From Pseudocercospora fijiensis CIRAD86 (Eukaryota > Ascomycota > Dothideomycetes > Mycosphaerellales > Mycosphaerellaceae), in contig NW_006921541.1 in assembly GCF_000340215.1 (NCBI RefSeq), forward strand, positions 2,701,527 through 2,765,526: a DNA stretch of 64,000 bases. Direction: 5' to 3'. Both the position numbers and the translations under genes were made by a program. Position 1 is the first letter of the stretch, and each line of letters begins with the position of its first letter. The notes under the pieces were generated by a model. It was not told where the DNA came from. It saw only the letters and a list, made by a program, of their open reading frames with translations, and ran no database searches. This document shows, one piece after another, positions 50,901-59,992 of this stretch.

Positions 50901-53130
50901 TCCTTAGCTCGGTATATAAGACTGCTTATATAAACGAGTACTTTAAAGAATTTATTAGCGACTTTTACCCTACTCCGGTACCTAGCATAGACCTACGTAG
51001 TAGACTCTAAGCTATATTCGACCGCGTCTAGGGATACTATAGAGGCCCGCTAGTCTTAGGACCGACCCTGTTACTCTATACGCTACTATAGACGCGTACG
51101 GTAGCAGAGTACGACGCTAACCCCCTAGCCGCTAACTATAAAAACGAGATATCGGACGAGCTTACCGATTACCCCGAGCCTACCGATAGCGCCGATCCTA
51201 TTACCTACGATAAGCCTACTAACGATACCGAGGACAATTAGGACTCTACGTAAGCCGATACTAAGGACGCTAACGTTTAGGACCTTATATAAGCCGAGGA
51301 CTATACTAATAACGCTAGCGACGTATCTACTATCGACGACGCGATAGATACGCCTAAGAGATAAGAGGAGGACGACGATAAGGAGGACGCCCTAACGGAC
51401 GTAAAGGAGGAGAAGTAGCGCCGTAGAGCGGCTAGAGCAGCTAAGATAAATAAGGGCAAGGTAGACAAGGACGACGATTAGGAAGACGGCCGGGCTATTA
51501 TAGACAAGAAGAAGGTACGCCGTAGAGCGGTTAATATAGATAAGGACAAGAACTTCTAGCGCTCTAGTATATAGTATACTAGTATAGAAGACTAGTTAGA
51601 GTCGTAGTATTAAGCTAATATAGTAGTACTAATATATAATACGCTAGGATTTAAGACAATAGATTGCATACTACCGATAGGCATCCGCTTATCTAACTTT
51701 AAATTAGGAATAATATACCGCAAGGTCGACGATACTACTATCGGCTTAAAGGATCTCGGAAAGTAGTATACGTACTCCGTCGAGGTATAGGGATATCTAC
51801 GCTCTAAGCGTAAGCTAATTAGCCCGCCGTACCTATACTATAAGCAGCATCTTAACGGAATATACAAGATTGCCGCTATTGCCTATCGTACTATACTTAT
51901 AGGCAGCAGCACCTTCCGCTATAAGGCCCTAGATTAGGTTACCTAGACGCACATCGATAATGTAAGCAACTAGGCGATAATTACGACTATAATACTACTA
52001 GACATCGAGGGCGAAACTAAGCTAGTTACCTCTTTACGCTAATAGTAGGCGCGCTAGCGGAAGTACTATAAGGACCTAAACTACGACCTATATAAGAAGT
52101 AGCTCTAAATCATTTCCCCGTCCTACCTTACCTTTAAGGCCGCTACGGTAGAGTAGCTAATAGAGATCGATATCGAGGCAATCCTAGACTACGCCCTTAC
52201 GAACATATAGGCCTATAATACGACTAACGAAGACGGTATACTAACGGATATCGCGCTCGACTATTTCCTATATATAGTATATCTCTAGCTACAATTAGGC
52301 CGTACGCCGAGTATAGACCGCGATTAGGTTGCTACCTATAATAAGAAGGGCCTACTACTAAAAGATATTAAGTACGATTACGCTACGGAGGACGCAGATC
52401 CGGTAAAGTTATACCGTAGACTAGGGCGTATAGGTATTATAGGACGATACTAGTCGCTTACTAACGAGCAACGCGCCGACCTATACCTCTACCTACCGGA
52501 CGAGCTCGCTATAGCTATTAAGTCTAAGACTCTCGTTAGCACCGTAGCTACTAACGAAGAAGCGCTAGCTATACCGCAACTATTAGAGAAGCGTAAGACT
52601 AAGTCGCGGTACGGCGCCGCCGACGCCGGTACTCTCGCCCTAGCCTCTAAGGGTAAGAGTAAGGCCTTCCCCCTACTAAAAGGCAAGGACAAAAACAAGC
52701 TACCGAAAATCTAGAAGCGCTAACCCTTCGATCGCGCCTTATCCCTACTAGCCTCGGTACCTACCTCGATACTTGTACCCGAAACGCTAAAGCAAGTCTA
52801 GCATGTCGGCGTGCGTAAAATACAAGATAAGAATAGCGGAACAAAGCGCAAGCGAGCTAGTACTAGTACCGGCGAGATATCTAACTAAAAGAGACGACGC
52901 TAATACGCAAACTTTATAACTAGCTCCGATACTAAGGCTACGCTAAAGTCCGCTACTAAGAAGACGCGCGCTAAACTAGTAGACTTAGACTAAGGAGAGG
53001 AGGATATACTCGAGACGATAAGAAAGTATAATACGAACGTATAATACAAATACGAGCGGTAAGGAAAACAAGCAAAAGCGGAAGGAGTATATAAGAAGGG
53101 GTTTAGCTAATATAGTACGCTAGCCTTCGT
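47935..53130 (+). pseudogene. Element D third ORF, about 1,720 codons, unknown function
   Basis: A single frame runs for 5.2 kb with only RIP-type stops and reaches the 3' LTR. Order: a Tyr/Arg/Leu-rich N-terminal third with PDVSDASDEGAV near 48690; a middle rich in Ala/Lys/Glu (49400-50130) with coiled-coil character; an Asn/Asp-rich linker near 50540-50640; a globular-looking Ile/Tyr-rich region (50700-51090); an acidic then Lys/Arg/Asp-rich segment (51130-51560, e.g. RRRAARAAKINKGK); another globular region (51650-52480); and a basic tail with nuclear-localisation-like clusters (KRKRA, KRRR) near 52845-52895. No family is recognised and I see no convincing similarity to the A or B extra ORFs. 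Confidence 0.7.
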
Positions 53131-53148
53131 TCTATCGGACGGGGGTAC

Positions 53149-53262
53149 TATTATAGTAGGGACGGTACGCTAGCTAAGCCTAGTACATACTTTCCGTAGA
53201 ACCGTAGATACTTACCCTAATACTATACTATTGCCTAACTACTAATCGTCCCTCGCGTAATA
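53149..53262 (+). repeat. Element D 3' LTR
   Basis: 114 bp matching 39409-39522, with both TG and CA ends converted to TA, followed by CCGAA. The purine-rich GGACGGGGG lies immediately upstream. Confidence 0.93.
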
Positions 53263-54482
53263 CCGAAAGTACTTCTAGCTAAAGATAGCCGAGGATATTA
53301 CGGCCTATATCCGCACTTATAGAATTTGTTAATAGTCGAAGGCGAAGCGCTATCGCCTATATAGCGAGCTCGCTACGCTACCTATACTAACCCGACTATA
53401 GTAAGAATTAACGATAGACTTTATTACTAATCTCCTACCGAGCAAGCTCGGCGCCTACGTATATACTACGATCCTCGTAATAGTCGACCGCTATACGAAG
53501 ATAAGCCTCTTTATCCTAACGACGAAGAAGTATATAGTAGTAGAACTCGCGGATATCCTTTAAAGGGAGGTAATTAGGCGTTTTAGAGTGCTATTAGGCA
53601 TTGTTAGCGATCGTAGATCGCTATTTACTAGCTAGTTTTAAAGCGACTTCTACTTCGAAGCGTATATAAAGCGTAGGCTTAGTATAGCCTTCTATCCTTA
53701 GACCGACGAGCAAACCGAACGCGCGAATTAGACTCTCGAGTAATACCTTCGATACTATTACTCTAAGAATTAGGATAATTAGGCTAAAATGTTACCTTAG
53801 GCGGAGTTCGCCTATAATAATAGCGTTTATCCTACGTTACGTATAAGCCCCTTTAAGATGCTCTATAGTTTTAATCCTAATTTAATGCTAAGCGTAAATA
53901 AGCTACTAGCTCGGGACGAGCTAACTAAGGGAAGGGTACTAGTAGCTATCGACGCTACGGAGCGACTACGGAAAGTATATAAGACGCTTACGGAACGCTA
54001 GTAGAAAGTAGCAGAATACTAGGCTAAGCAATACAATATATACTATACTACTAAGATATATAGTATAGGCGACCTAGTCTTACTATCGATAAAGAATATT
54101 AGCTTAGATATCTTAAAGAAGAAACTTAGCCCGAAGTATATAGGGCCTTTCCGTATTATTAACGCAGTTAGAGCGTAGGCGTACCGCCTAGCACTACCGT
54201 TAAGTACGAAGATCTACAATGTTTTCTATATTTCCCTTTTCGAGCCTTAGTATAGGCGCGATAGCGAGGAGTATAAGGTAAGTATACCCGTCGCTAAAGG
54301 CGATAAGTAGTAGGTAGAAACAATCGTAGCAAAGAAGATAAAGAAGTAGAAGGCGTACTACCTTATTAAGTAGCGAGGTTAGCCTAAAGAATATAATACT
54401 TAGAAGCTAGCTATTTATATTAAAGATTCTATAGCGTTAGACGAGTTCGAAGCTTAAGCGAAGCGTAAGCGTAGGTAGTAAT
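53263..54482 (+). pseudogene. Element C pol, integrase core and chromodomain
   Basis: Continuation of the C integrase after D. It starts inside the HHCC zinc region (KYF.LKIAEDITAYIRTYRIC), then the core with LTIDFITNLLPS (first Asp), IVSDRRSLFTS (second Asp) and DEQTERANQTLE-like text containing the Glu. A basic GPY-like module (SPKYIGPFRIINAV) follows, and a chromodomain (YYLIK.RG.PKEYNT.) at about 54358-54420. It ends in a Lys/Arg tail with TAG/TAA near 54480. Its frame joins that of 37001-39408 once D is removed. Confidence 0.9.
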
Positions 54483-54710
54483 TAAAACAAAAGAAAATAA
54501 AACTTAAGAAAAATAGTAGATACGTACTCGTTTCGCTACTAAAAAAGGCCTATTAGCCTAGTATATATAAAGAAGGCGCCGTATAGGCGCGGCGACGGCG
54601 GGCCGCCTACTCTACTTATCCTTAGACTCTTCCTCTTTGTCCTCCTCTTCGATACCTATAGCGGTATCGATAGTAGCGATAGCGTTAGCACCGACGTACT
54701 AAGCGAGATT

Positions 54711-54766
54711 CTAGTATAGTTAGTATACGAAGCGCAAGTAAAACGAGGCTATAGGAAAAACTATAC
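54711..54766 (-). other. Intron 3 of antisense gene
   Basis: 56 bp, GTATAG...TAG, with GCTTCGTATACTAAC before the acceptor. Confidence 0.65.
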
Positions 54767-54939
54767 CTAACGACCGATCTCTACTAATCTAGCTAAGTTA
54801 GTGCCGATGTTCTTAAGGGCACCTAATAGATTAACGTCTGTAAGGGACCCGCCGGCGGCCCTCTTACGGGCTAGGGCTTTACCGCCTAGGGTTACCTTAT
54901 TCTTATTAATATAGAAGGCGTCGAGCGTAGATAGGATAA

Positions 54940-54991
54940 CTAATAACGAGGTTAGTATACGAAGCGTAAGCGGAGCGTATAAGAAACCTAC
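54940..54991 (-). other. Intron 2 of antisense gene
   Basis: 52 bp, GTAGGT...TTAG; it contains the same GCTTCGTATACTAAC segment as intron 3. Confidence 0.65.
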
Positions 54992-55237
54992 GTACGACGA
55001 CAGCGTCTAGATTAGCCTAGAGTGCCTCTAAGGCCTCGTTAGACTCCTCGACGGAGTCGTAGCTATCTAGGTCGTATAAGTCGCGCGCCGCGCGTATAGC
55101 GCAGATACGGACTAGTAGCGATACTAGCGCGCGTGCCGTAATAGGAGTATAGGTGTAATAGCTGCTATAGTAGCGATTATAGTTACGCTTAGTAGTAGGG
55201 TCTATATTGCCGCCTATATAGAGCTTAGATAGGTTAT

Positions 55238-55292
55238 CTAAAGCGAGTTAGTTGCGAAGCGCGTATACGTAGCAAGAGGCGAGAAAACGTAC
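55238..55292 (-). other. Intron 1 of antisense gene
   Basis: 55 bp, GTACGT...TTTAG; its branch segment GCTTCGCAACTAAC is a close variant of the other two. Confidence 0.65.
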
Positions 55293-55425
55293 TATTAGCC
55301 GTTATATACCTAAAGCAACGAGTATAGCCTTCTAGGACTTTTAGTAGGCGCTAGGTAGGCGTAGTAGGTATCGAGAGCGGTATACCTATAGCGCGCTTGC
55401 CTAAGGCACGCGAAGGAGTAGCTAT

Positions 55426-55848
55426 ACTAGTAATGTTTTTTTTAGATAGATAATTAAAGAAGAAAAACTTTTAAGTAATACTAGGGGGGCGTAAGATATA
55501 AGTAGATAGAGAGTAGGCAGAGGGTATTCGGAGCGCTTAGAAAAAGAAGAAGTTTTTAAGCAAGCTTCGAATACTTTAAATACTCGCCTCGCTTTCGGAC
55601 AGCTTACGTTCTCGCGTAGCTACCGCGTTCTTAGAAATTTAGGCAACCTCTAGTTAGTACTAGAAGTAGCCGCGCTTTAAATCTATAAACAAACAAGCAA
55701 CTACGAGGCAAATTATAACGCGCCTAGCAACTATAGCCTAGCGATAGGTACGTATAAGACGCGCAAGTATAGCGTAGAGTATAAGAAATAGTATAATTTA
55801 CTATATTGCCCTATAGCTAAGACAGCTATACTAGGGGAAGGAGATAAT
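55426..55848. other. Upstream region of antisense gene / 3' region of C
   Basis: Short pyrimidine and purine tracts (TTTTTTTTAGATAG, GAAGAAAAAC) lie upstream of the antisense start, and the polypurine tract of C is at 55833-55844. No ORF is supported. The antisense promoter, if any, would be here. Confidence 0.35.
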
Positions 55849-56157
55849 TGTAAGAACCTAAGTAAGTAAAGTCTCCTATTATGCCTTAGCAAGCCTATAT
55901 AACAATTATATAATATTATTACGTATACTGCGGTACTATCTCGCTAGCGCAAAGCCTACTTAGCGCATACGCGGAAAAGCTCGGTCGCTTATACGGATAT
56001 ACTCGGTTGCCGGCTCGGTATATATACTATCTATATATAGCCTAGTTAATAGTAAACGCTCTATCCTATTCTAAGAAAGGCATAGTTTAGTTCTACTTTC
56101 TACTACGGCGATTAGTAGAGGGTATTCTATACGTTACTATATACCTATTTTCTTATA
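55849..56157 (+). repeat. Element C 3' LTR
   Basis: Starts TGTAAGAACC with TG intact and ends TTCTTATA; GCCTA follows at 56158. It equals 35307-35615 apart from RIP-type differences. Confidence 0.92.
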
Positions 56158-56634
56158 GCCTATAACGCCCTTAAAATATAGCTAGAACTTGCTTCCGTCG
56201 GTACTCTTAGACTATAGCGGTTTATCGTCCTTTTATAGCAATTTAATCTATTCCTTCGCTATACGATATAAATAGCGCGATACAGTATAGATTATCCTTC
56301 GTAGTGTCTCTCTTACTATACTAAAGTCGTTAGTAAGGTTGCTAAGGCTCCTATTATATCCGACTATAATAAGGAAGAGGATAACTCGTAACTTAATAGA
56401 GTATTTGTTCCTATTCTTACTTTCTAAACTATTCTTCCGTAGCTCTTCTACTAACGCGCGCAATACCGGTTACTTTAACCTCGTACGCTCGTAATAGTAC
56501 TTCGGCGGACTATATAGTACTCGAAATGCCTCGCTTTCTATCTTATTACGGTCTATTTAAACCGACTTTCGTCCTAGTAGTCGATATATCGTACGGCGGC
56601 GAAATTTAGGTAGTTCTTCGAGTAACAACGGCAT
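56158..56634 (-). pseudogene. PIF/Harbinger-type transposase, N-terminal part
   Basis: The minus-strand frame starts at an ATG at 56634 (MPLLLEELPKFRRRT) and holds an unbroken stretch 56463-56248 with a helix-turn-helix-like region (NDFSIVRETLRRIIYTVSRYL). It continues through TAG codons to ...STDGSKF.LYFKGVI at the GCCTA duplication, where gypsy C interrupts it. It joins directly to IGAIDGTLL at 35306. The N-terminal helix-turn-helix before a DDE_Tnp_4 core is the usual layout of fungal Harbinger-like transposases. Confidence 0.82.
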
Positions 56635-57193
56635 CGTACTAGTAATAGCGCTTACCGATAATACGACCGCTAATAATCGCTCTATTGTACCTCGTTCTTT
56701 ACCTCCGCTACCCTATATCTTGTCGACCGCTATATAGCTCCTTTTATAAGACGTAGAAAGAGGTAGATACTGCGGCGCTATACTAGAAGTCTATAGGGCG
56801 TACGGATAGGCTTAAAAGCTCCTTAAGAGTTAGTTATACTAATTATACTATATATAGTATAATCTTAGCGAGTTTACGAGTATAGCGATAACTAACGATT
56901 TAATAATCGTTGTTATATAAGACAGGTTAGTTATTAGAAGAGTTGTTATAATCTACGGCTAGGTTATGCTATAACCTGTTGCAAGTAGACAGGGCCTGAG
57001 AGACAGATGGAGTCGGACTTGGCTCCGATGAGTTCCGCTCCGCTCCGCTCCGCTGTCCCGCTGCGCTTGCCGTCATCAGCCGAGCTCCAATGCCTGGGTG
57101 CCACTGCCCCTCACAGCATGTGAAGGAACAACAAGTGAACTTGTCACAGCACTTTTTGCTCTCTGTACGGGTTCGACATCCCAGAACAACATC
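56635..57193. other. Edge of RIP block and upstream region of the HIT gene
   Basis: Up to about 56,970 the sequence is TpA-rich and CpA-poor. From there CpA and TpG return to normal within a few tens of bases. A short hairpin (AGGTTAT-GCT-ATAACCT) sits at the edge. A pentanucleotide repeat (TCCGC, four copies and part) lies at 57034-57054, roughly 140 bp before the HIT start codon, in the likely promoter. No gene is supported here. Confidence 0.6.
57034..57054. repeat. (TCCGC)n microsatellite
   Basis: Four tandem copies of TCCGC plus a partial one, upstream of the HIT gene. Confidence 0.85.
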
Positions 57194-58097
57194 ATGGCCG
57201 CCAGTTGCATCTTCTGCAAGATTATCAAGGGTAAGTGAGATCTCGATATACGTCAAAAGACCAGAATCAACTCCGCCTCTCAGCGATTGCTGTGGTCTTC
57301 AAATGGCAGACAGAAACTCATGCTATGCTTGGACCTCTCACTCGGGGCGAGTGTCCATATAGCTCAGCCTTGAGTAACGAGAGTTCGAATAGATAGCAAT
57401 AAATGCTAGGTGAGCAGCCAAGACTGACTCTGGGCAGGCGATATTCCGTCCATGAAACTCTTCGAGAGCGAAAAGACTCTTGCATTCCTCGACATTGGTC
57501 CACTCTCGTAAGTTCCCATCATAACTTGTCTCGTGTGGCATAGCATAGTATATATGTGAAGCTTTCGGCTAACGAGTATCTGCTGCAGACAAGGTCATGC
57601 AGTGAGTACTGTCCCCACACACCTTGATGTCCAGTTCGTCCCCGAATCTCCCCTTCCGCGACATGTGCACATACGGCGCGCAGCACTTCCTATTGCAGAC
57701 ATTCGTAGCTCTGAAATCTCGGAAGCCACAACTCCAGACTGACACAAATCACTTTAGCTCGTAATTCCTAAGCACCACGGAGCCAAACTCCTCGACATCC
57801 CAGACGAAGACCTCTCAGAAGTCCTACCGGTTGCGAAGAAGATTGCCAAAGCTGTTGGCTCAGGTATGAAACTTCGCTCCCTTCTTTTGACCAATACCCT
57901 AACACGCCGGCTTGGGAGATAATTACAACATCCTGCAGAATAATGGCCGTCTAGCGCACCAAGAAGTCGATCACGTCCACTTTCACGTAATTCCGAAGCC
58001 TAACGAGCAAGAGGGGCTGCAAATTGGATGGCCGACGCAGAAAGGTGACATGGATAAGCTCAAGAAACTGCTAGAAGAGATCAAATCGAAGATGTAG
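57194..58097 (+). CDS. HNT1: Histidine-triad (HINT/HNT1-like) nucleotide hydrolase, five exons
   Basis: Exons 57194-57230, 57438-57507, 57589-57601, 57758-57863 and 57919-58097 join to 405 bp, coding 134 residues, the size usual for HINT proteins. The start is MAASCIFCKIIKGDIPS, the conserved N-terminus. LSQGHALVIPKHH follows, and the active-site triad HVHFHV lies at 57972-57989, carrying the catalytic histidine that attacks nucleoside phosphoramidates. All introns are GT...AG with CTAAC/CTGAC-like branch sites (207, 80, 156 and 55 bp). Exon 3 is only 13 nt. Family members are small homodimeric hydrolases of AMP-lysine and similar adenylates in cytoplasm and nucleus. No damage is seen and RIP is absent. 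The gene name is by family similarity; a paralogous HIT protein is the alternative. Confidence 0.93.
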
Positions 58098-59239
58098 GAC
58101 GGTCTTTCGCAGGAGGGTCCCAAAGCAGGAATTGAGACCGGGTCGGATGCAGTTAAGGGAAATGCTGAGAGGAACCAGCGCGAGGAGGGTTTCCTGGTCC
58201 CGGCAACGCAGGAAGAGCCAGCATACCATATCTGAGTCTGAGTCAGATGCATAGGCACATAGCTGAGAAACGGAGCGATGAAACGTCTTCAAATCTCACT
58301 CCCTCCACAGCACAACCGGAGCCATGCGTTCTCATGGCAGGCTCGATGCAAACCAATGCCTCAGTTCGGAAGCGATGCAAATCCAAGGTACGTGTGATGC
58401 AAATCCGTTCGGTTATTGGGCATTCTCTGACGTTTGGAAGATTGCACTATCACTCCCCTTGCCCTATTGTGTTATACTACCAGCCCTTCTTGCTAACGCT
58501 TATCTTCACGCGTCTATCCTTGCCCTTCAATCAAAACACAGCATTGACTGGAACATCGCATGACCTGGAAGTCATGCAAAACCGGTCTCGAAATAATTCC
58601 AAAACACCATCAAAAGAGGCAAGCGCCGTTGTCCTCACGATGGAAAGAAGCGTAACCTTTGTGCTGCTCGCTTTTGGTGGTGATGGCTAAGGCATATCTC
58701 TCTCTCTCCTGGTTGGCGGAGTTGAGGAGAGCCAGGCTTAAGATCATGTCGCGTAGCTCTTGAGGGAGGGACTAGGAGCCATTGCTCGATTGCTTCTGCT
58801 GTTGAGTTCGGCTGCGAGGTTTAGGGATGTGCGAGGGAAAGTAGAACAGTTCTGGGTAAGCCATTTTGATCTTGTATGCTTCTGTGTTGGCTAATGATTA
58901 TGGATGCGCGCGGCAGACCTTTGTGGCTGAAGTCCTCGCGTGTGCGATGGTGATACTCGCCGTGGTGGTACTGTTGTTAAGTGCGAGGGAAAATGAAGCA
59001 CAGTGAATGGAATGACTTCTCTTATAGGATCGCAGGCAGCAGCATGCGTCCACTCGATACTACTCTTGCATGTAATGCTGTTCATTCTTTCCATCAAGTC
59101 TAAAGTACAAGCGAGCATCTTCACATGCGGCTTGGCAACGGCGCAAATTCGGCGCAAGAGCTTAATTTGTTCACGAAATTTCCTCAAACTCCTGACTCTC
59201 GAATCCTCACCACAGGCACCTGAAGTGGACGGGGACACA
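58098..59239. other. Intergenic region without a supported gene
   Basis: It holds the 3' flank of the HIT gene and scattered overlapping ORFs on both strands, up to 147 codons, with no recognisable domain, no consistent codon pattern and no good intron signals. A CT microsatellite lies near 58699-58710. Small untranslated or lineage-specific transcripts cannot be excluded. Confidence 0.5.
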
Positions 59240-59548
59240 ATGTCGACCTCACCACCGATGGCCGCAGCCTCGCCGCCACGAATCGATGCTCGCCTTCCAA
59301 ACAAGACCGGCTTCCTACACCTCGCTCAAGAACTTCAAGACCAAATCCTTGAATACGCCCTCGTCGAACGTAGAGCGATCCAGATCTGTCTCGGAGGCTG
59401 GAACGACGGATGCATGAACTGCACTACCATCATGAGCCTGACCAAAGTGTCCTCTAAAGTCCGTCAGGATGCGCTCGACATCTTCGTCGACAAGAACATG
59501 TTCGAACTCAAGTTCTGCGGCACCAGATACGATGATGACTACTACTAA
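59240..59548 (+). pseudogene. Truncated F-box-like protein gene
   Basis: The ATG at 59240 opens a 102-residue frame: a Met/Ala/Ser/Pro-rich start, then TGFLHLAQELQDQILEYAL, which matches the FLxLPxELRDxIYEx motif of fungal F-box/2EXR-type proteins, and a second conserved block VSSKVRQDALDIFVDKNMFEL. The same two blocks occur in the intact minus-strand gene at 61166-62041. The product stops at a DDDYY end by TAA, far shorter than the 291-residue relative, and an ACC microsatellite follows. It may be a truncated relic or a short gene that continues by splicing (see 59674-59886). F-box-like domains usually bind Skp1 in ubiquitin ligases; that role is only inferred. Confidence 0.55.
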
Positions 59549-59569
59549 CCACCACCACCACCACCACCA
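59547..59569. repeat. (ACC)n microsatellite
   Basis: About seven ACC/CCA units immediately after the stop of the truncated F-box-like ORF; slippage here could have caused the truncation. Confidence 0.8.
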
Positions 59570-59673
59570 AATGGACCATGCTGCTGCCGAACAGTCCTGC
59601 TCCACATTAAGCGCTTGTTGGTAGTCCCATTTTATGAGACCCCCGTCTTGGCAAGCGTGATGGGAAATGGTTC

Positions 59674-59886
59674 GTGCACCCCGGGCGCTCAGGGCCCAGA
59701 GTTGATTGTCATGGACAAAACCTGCTCAAAGGTCTGCACTCCAGAGAAGTCATCGCACCCGCACCAGGCATCTCACGCAGCGAGTTCGAGTTCATCAAAG
59801 CGATGCTGTGGGATTTGGAAGAGGAGGGTAGGGCGGCAGATGAAGCGAGCGGGCGGGATTGGGCATCACGTCTATGGGATCGGTAA
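59674..59886 (+). pseudogene. Possible C-terminal remnant of the F-box-like gene
   Basis: A 70-codon frame ends in APGISRSEFEFIKAMLWDLEEEG...; a similar motif, TGISQSDLSYIKETLWLVYARAE, lies in the next remnant at 60838-60984. Shared GIS.S...IK..LW text suggests both are the 3' ends of related genes. It lies in a different frame from 59240-59548, so either an intron or a frameshift separates them. Confidence 0.35.
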
Positions 59887-59992
59887 TGGGAATACGGATG
59901 TGGAGTTACTAAGGGAAGACGTGATGGGAAATGTGGAAGGAAGGCGTCAGTAGCAACTGCTCTTGTTTGTGAGGACCATGTTGCTGCGCTGC

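Larger units (their letters stand above)
39409..53262 (+). mobile_element. Giant Ty3/gypsy element D, complete
   Basis: A complete 13,854-bp LTR retrotransposon bounded by two 114-bp direct repeats and a 5-bp target duplication (CCGAA), lying in the integrase gene of C. Order: short LTR, leader, gag with Pro/Gln repeats, protease, RT, RNase H, integrase, chromodomain, C-terminal hydrophobic segment, a third ORF of about 1,720 codons, a purine-rich GGACGGGGG tract, LTR. RT and chromodomain resemble those of family A, so A and D belong to one lineage. LTRs of 114 bp are very short for an element of this size. Confidence 0.93.
54612..55425 (-). pseudogene. Antisense four-exon gene inside element C, unknown function
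   Basis: A minus-strand gene between C pol and the 3' LTR. Exons: 55425-55293, 55237-54992, 54939-54767, 54710-54612; total 651 bp, an exact multiple of three (216 codons plus stop). Start ATA is presumably RIP-mutated ATG (ATPSRALGKR follows). Introns of 55, 52 and 56 bp have GT...AG ends and an ACTAAC branch site, and splicing keeps the frame at all three joins (phases 1, 1, 0). All internal stops are TAG/TAA. The protein ends in an acidic EEEDKEEESKDK tail. I do not recognise it. A gene opposite in sense to the element's genomic RNA would keep its introns through retrotransposition, which fits. Confidence 0.7.
35307..56157 (+). mobile_element. Ty3/gypsy element C, split by element D
   Basis: An LTR retrotransposon with 309-bp LTRs (35307-35615 and 55849-56157), a polypurine tract AGGGGAAGGAGA at 55833-55844 and target duplication GCCTA. 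It sits inside a Harbinger transposase gene. Its integrase is interrupted by element D. Without D and its duplicated 5 bp, C is about 6,990 bp. Order: LTR, gag, protease-RT-RNase H-integrase-chromodomain, then an antisense spliced gene, tract and LTR. Confidence 0.93.

Noticed and set aside
47935..53130. ORF3 as a retroviral-type envelope gene
   Set aside because: No signal peptide, no furin-like site and no clear C-terminal membrane anchor; nuclear-type basic clusters instead.
35307..56157. A 309-bp direct repeat first read as part of the Harbinger transposase or as a huge target duplication
   Set aside because: It has TG/TA...TA ends, is preceded by a polypurine tract on the right, and is flanked by GCCTA on both outer sides, so it is the LTR of element C.
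58247..58690. 147-codon plus-strand ORF after the HIT gene
   Set aside because: No domain, overlapped by other open frames, unlike codon pattern of the neighbouring genes; probably 3' flanking sequence.
58891..59304. 137-codon minus-strand ORF
   Set aside because: It overlaps the better supported F-box-like start on the plus strand and contains no recognisable motif.
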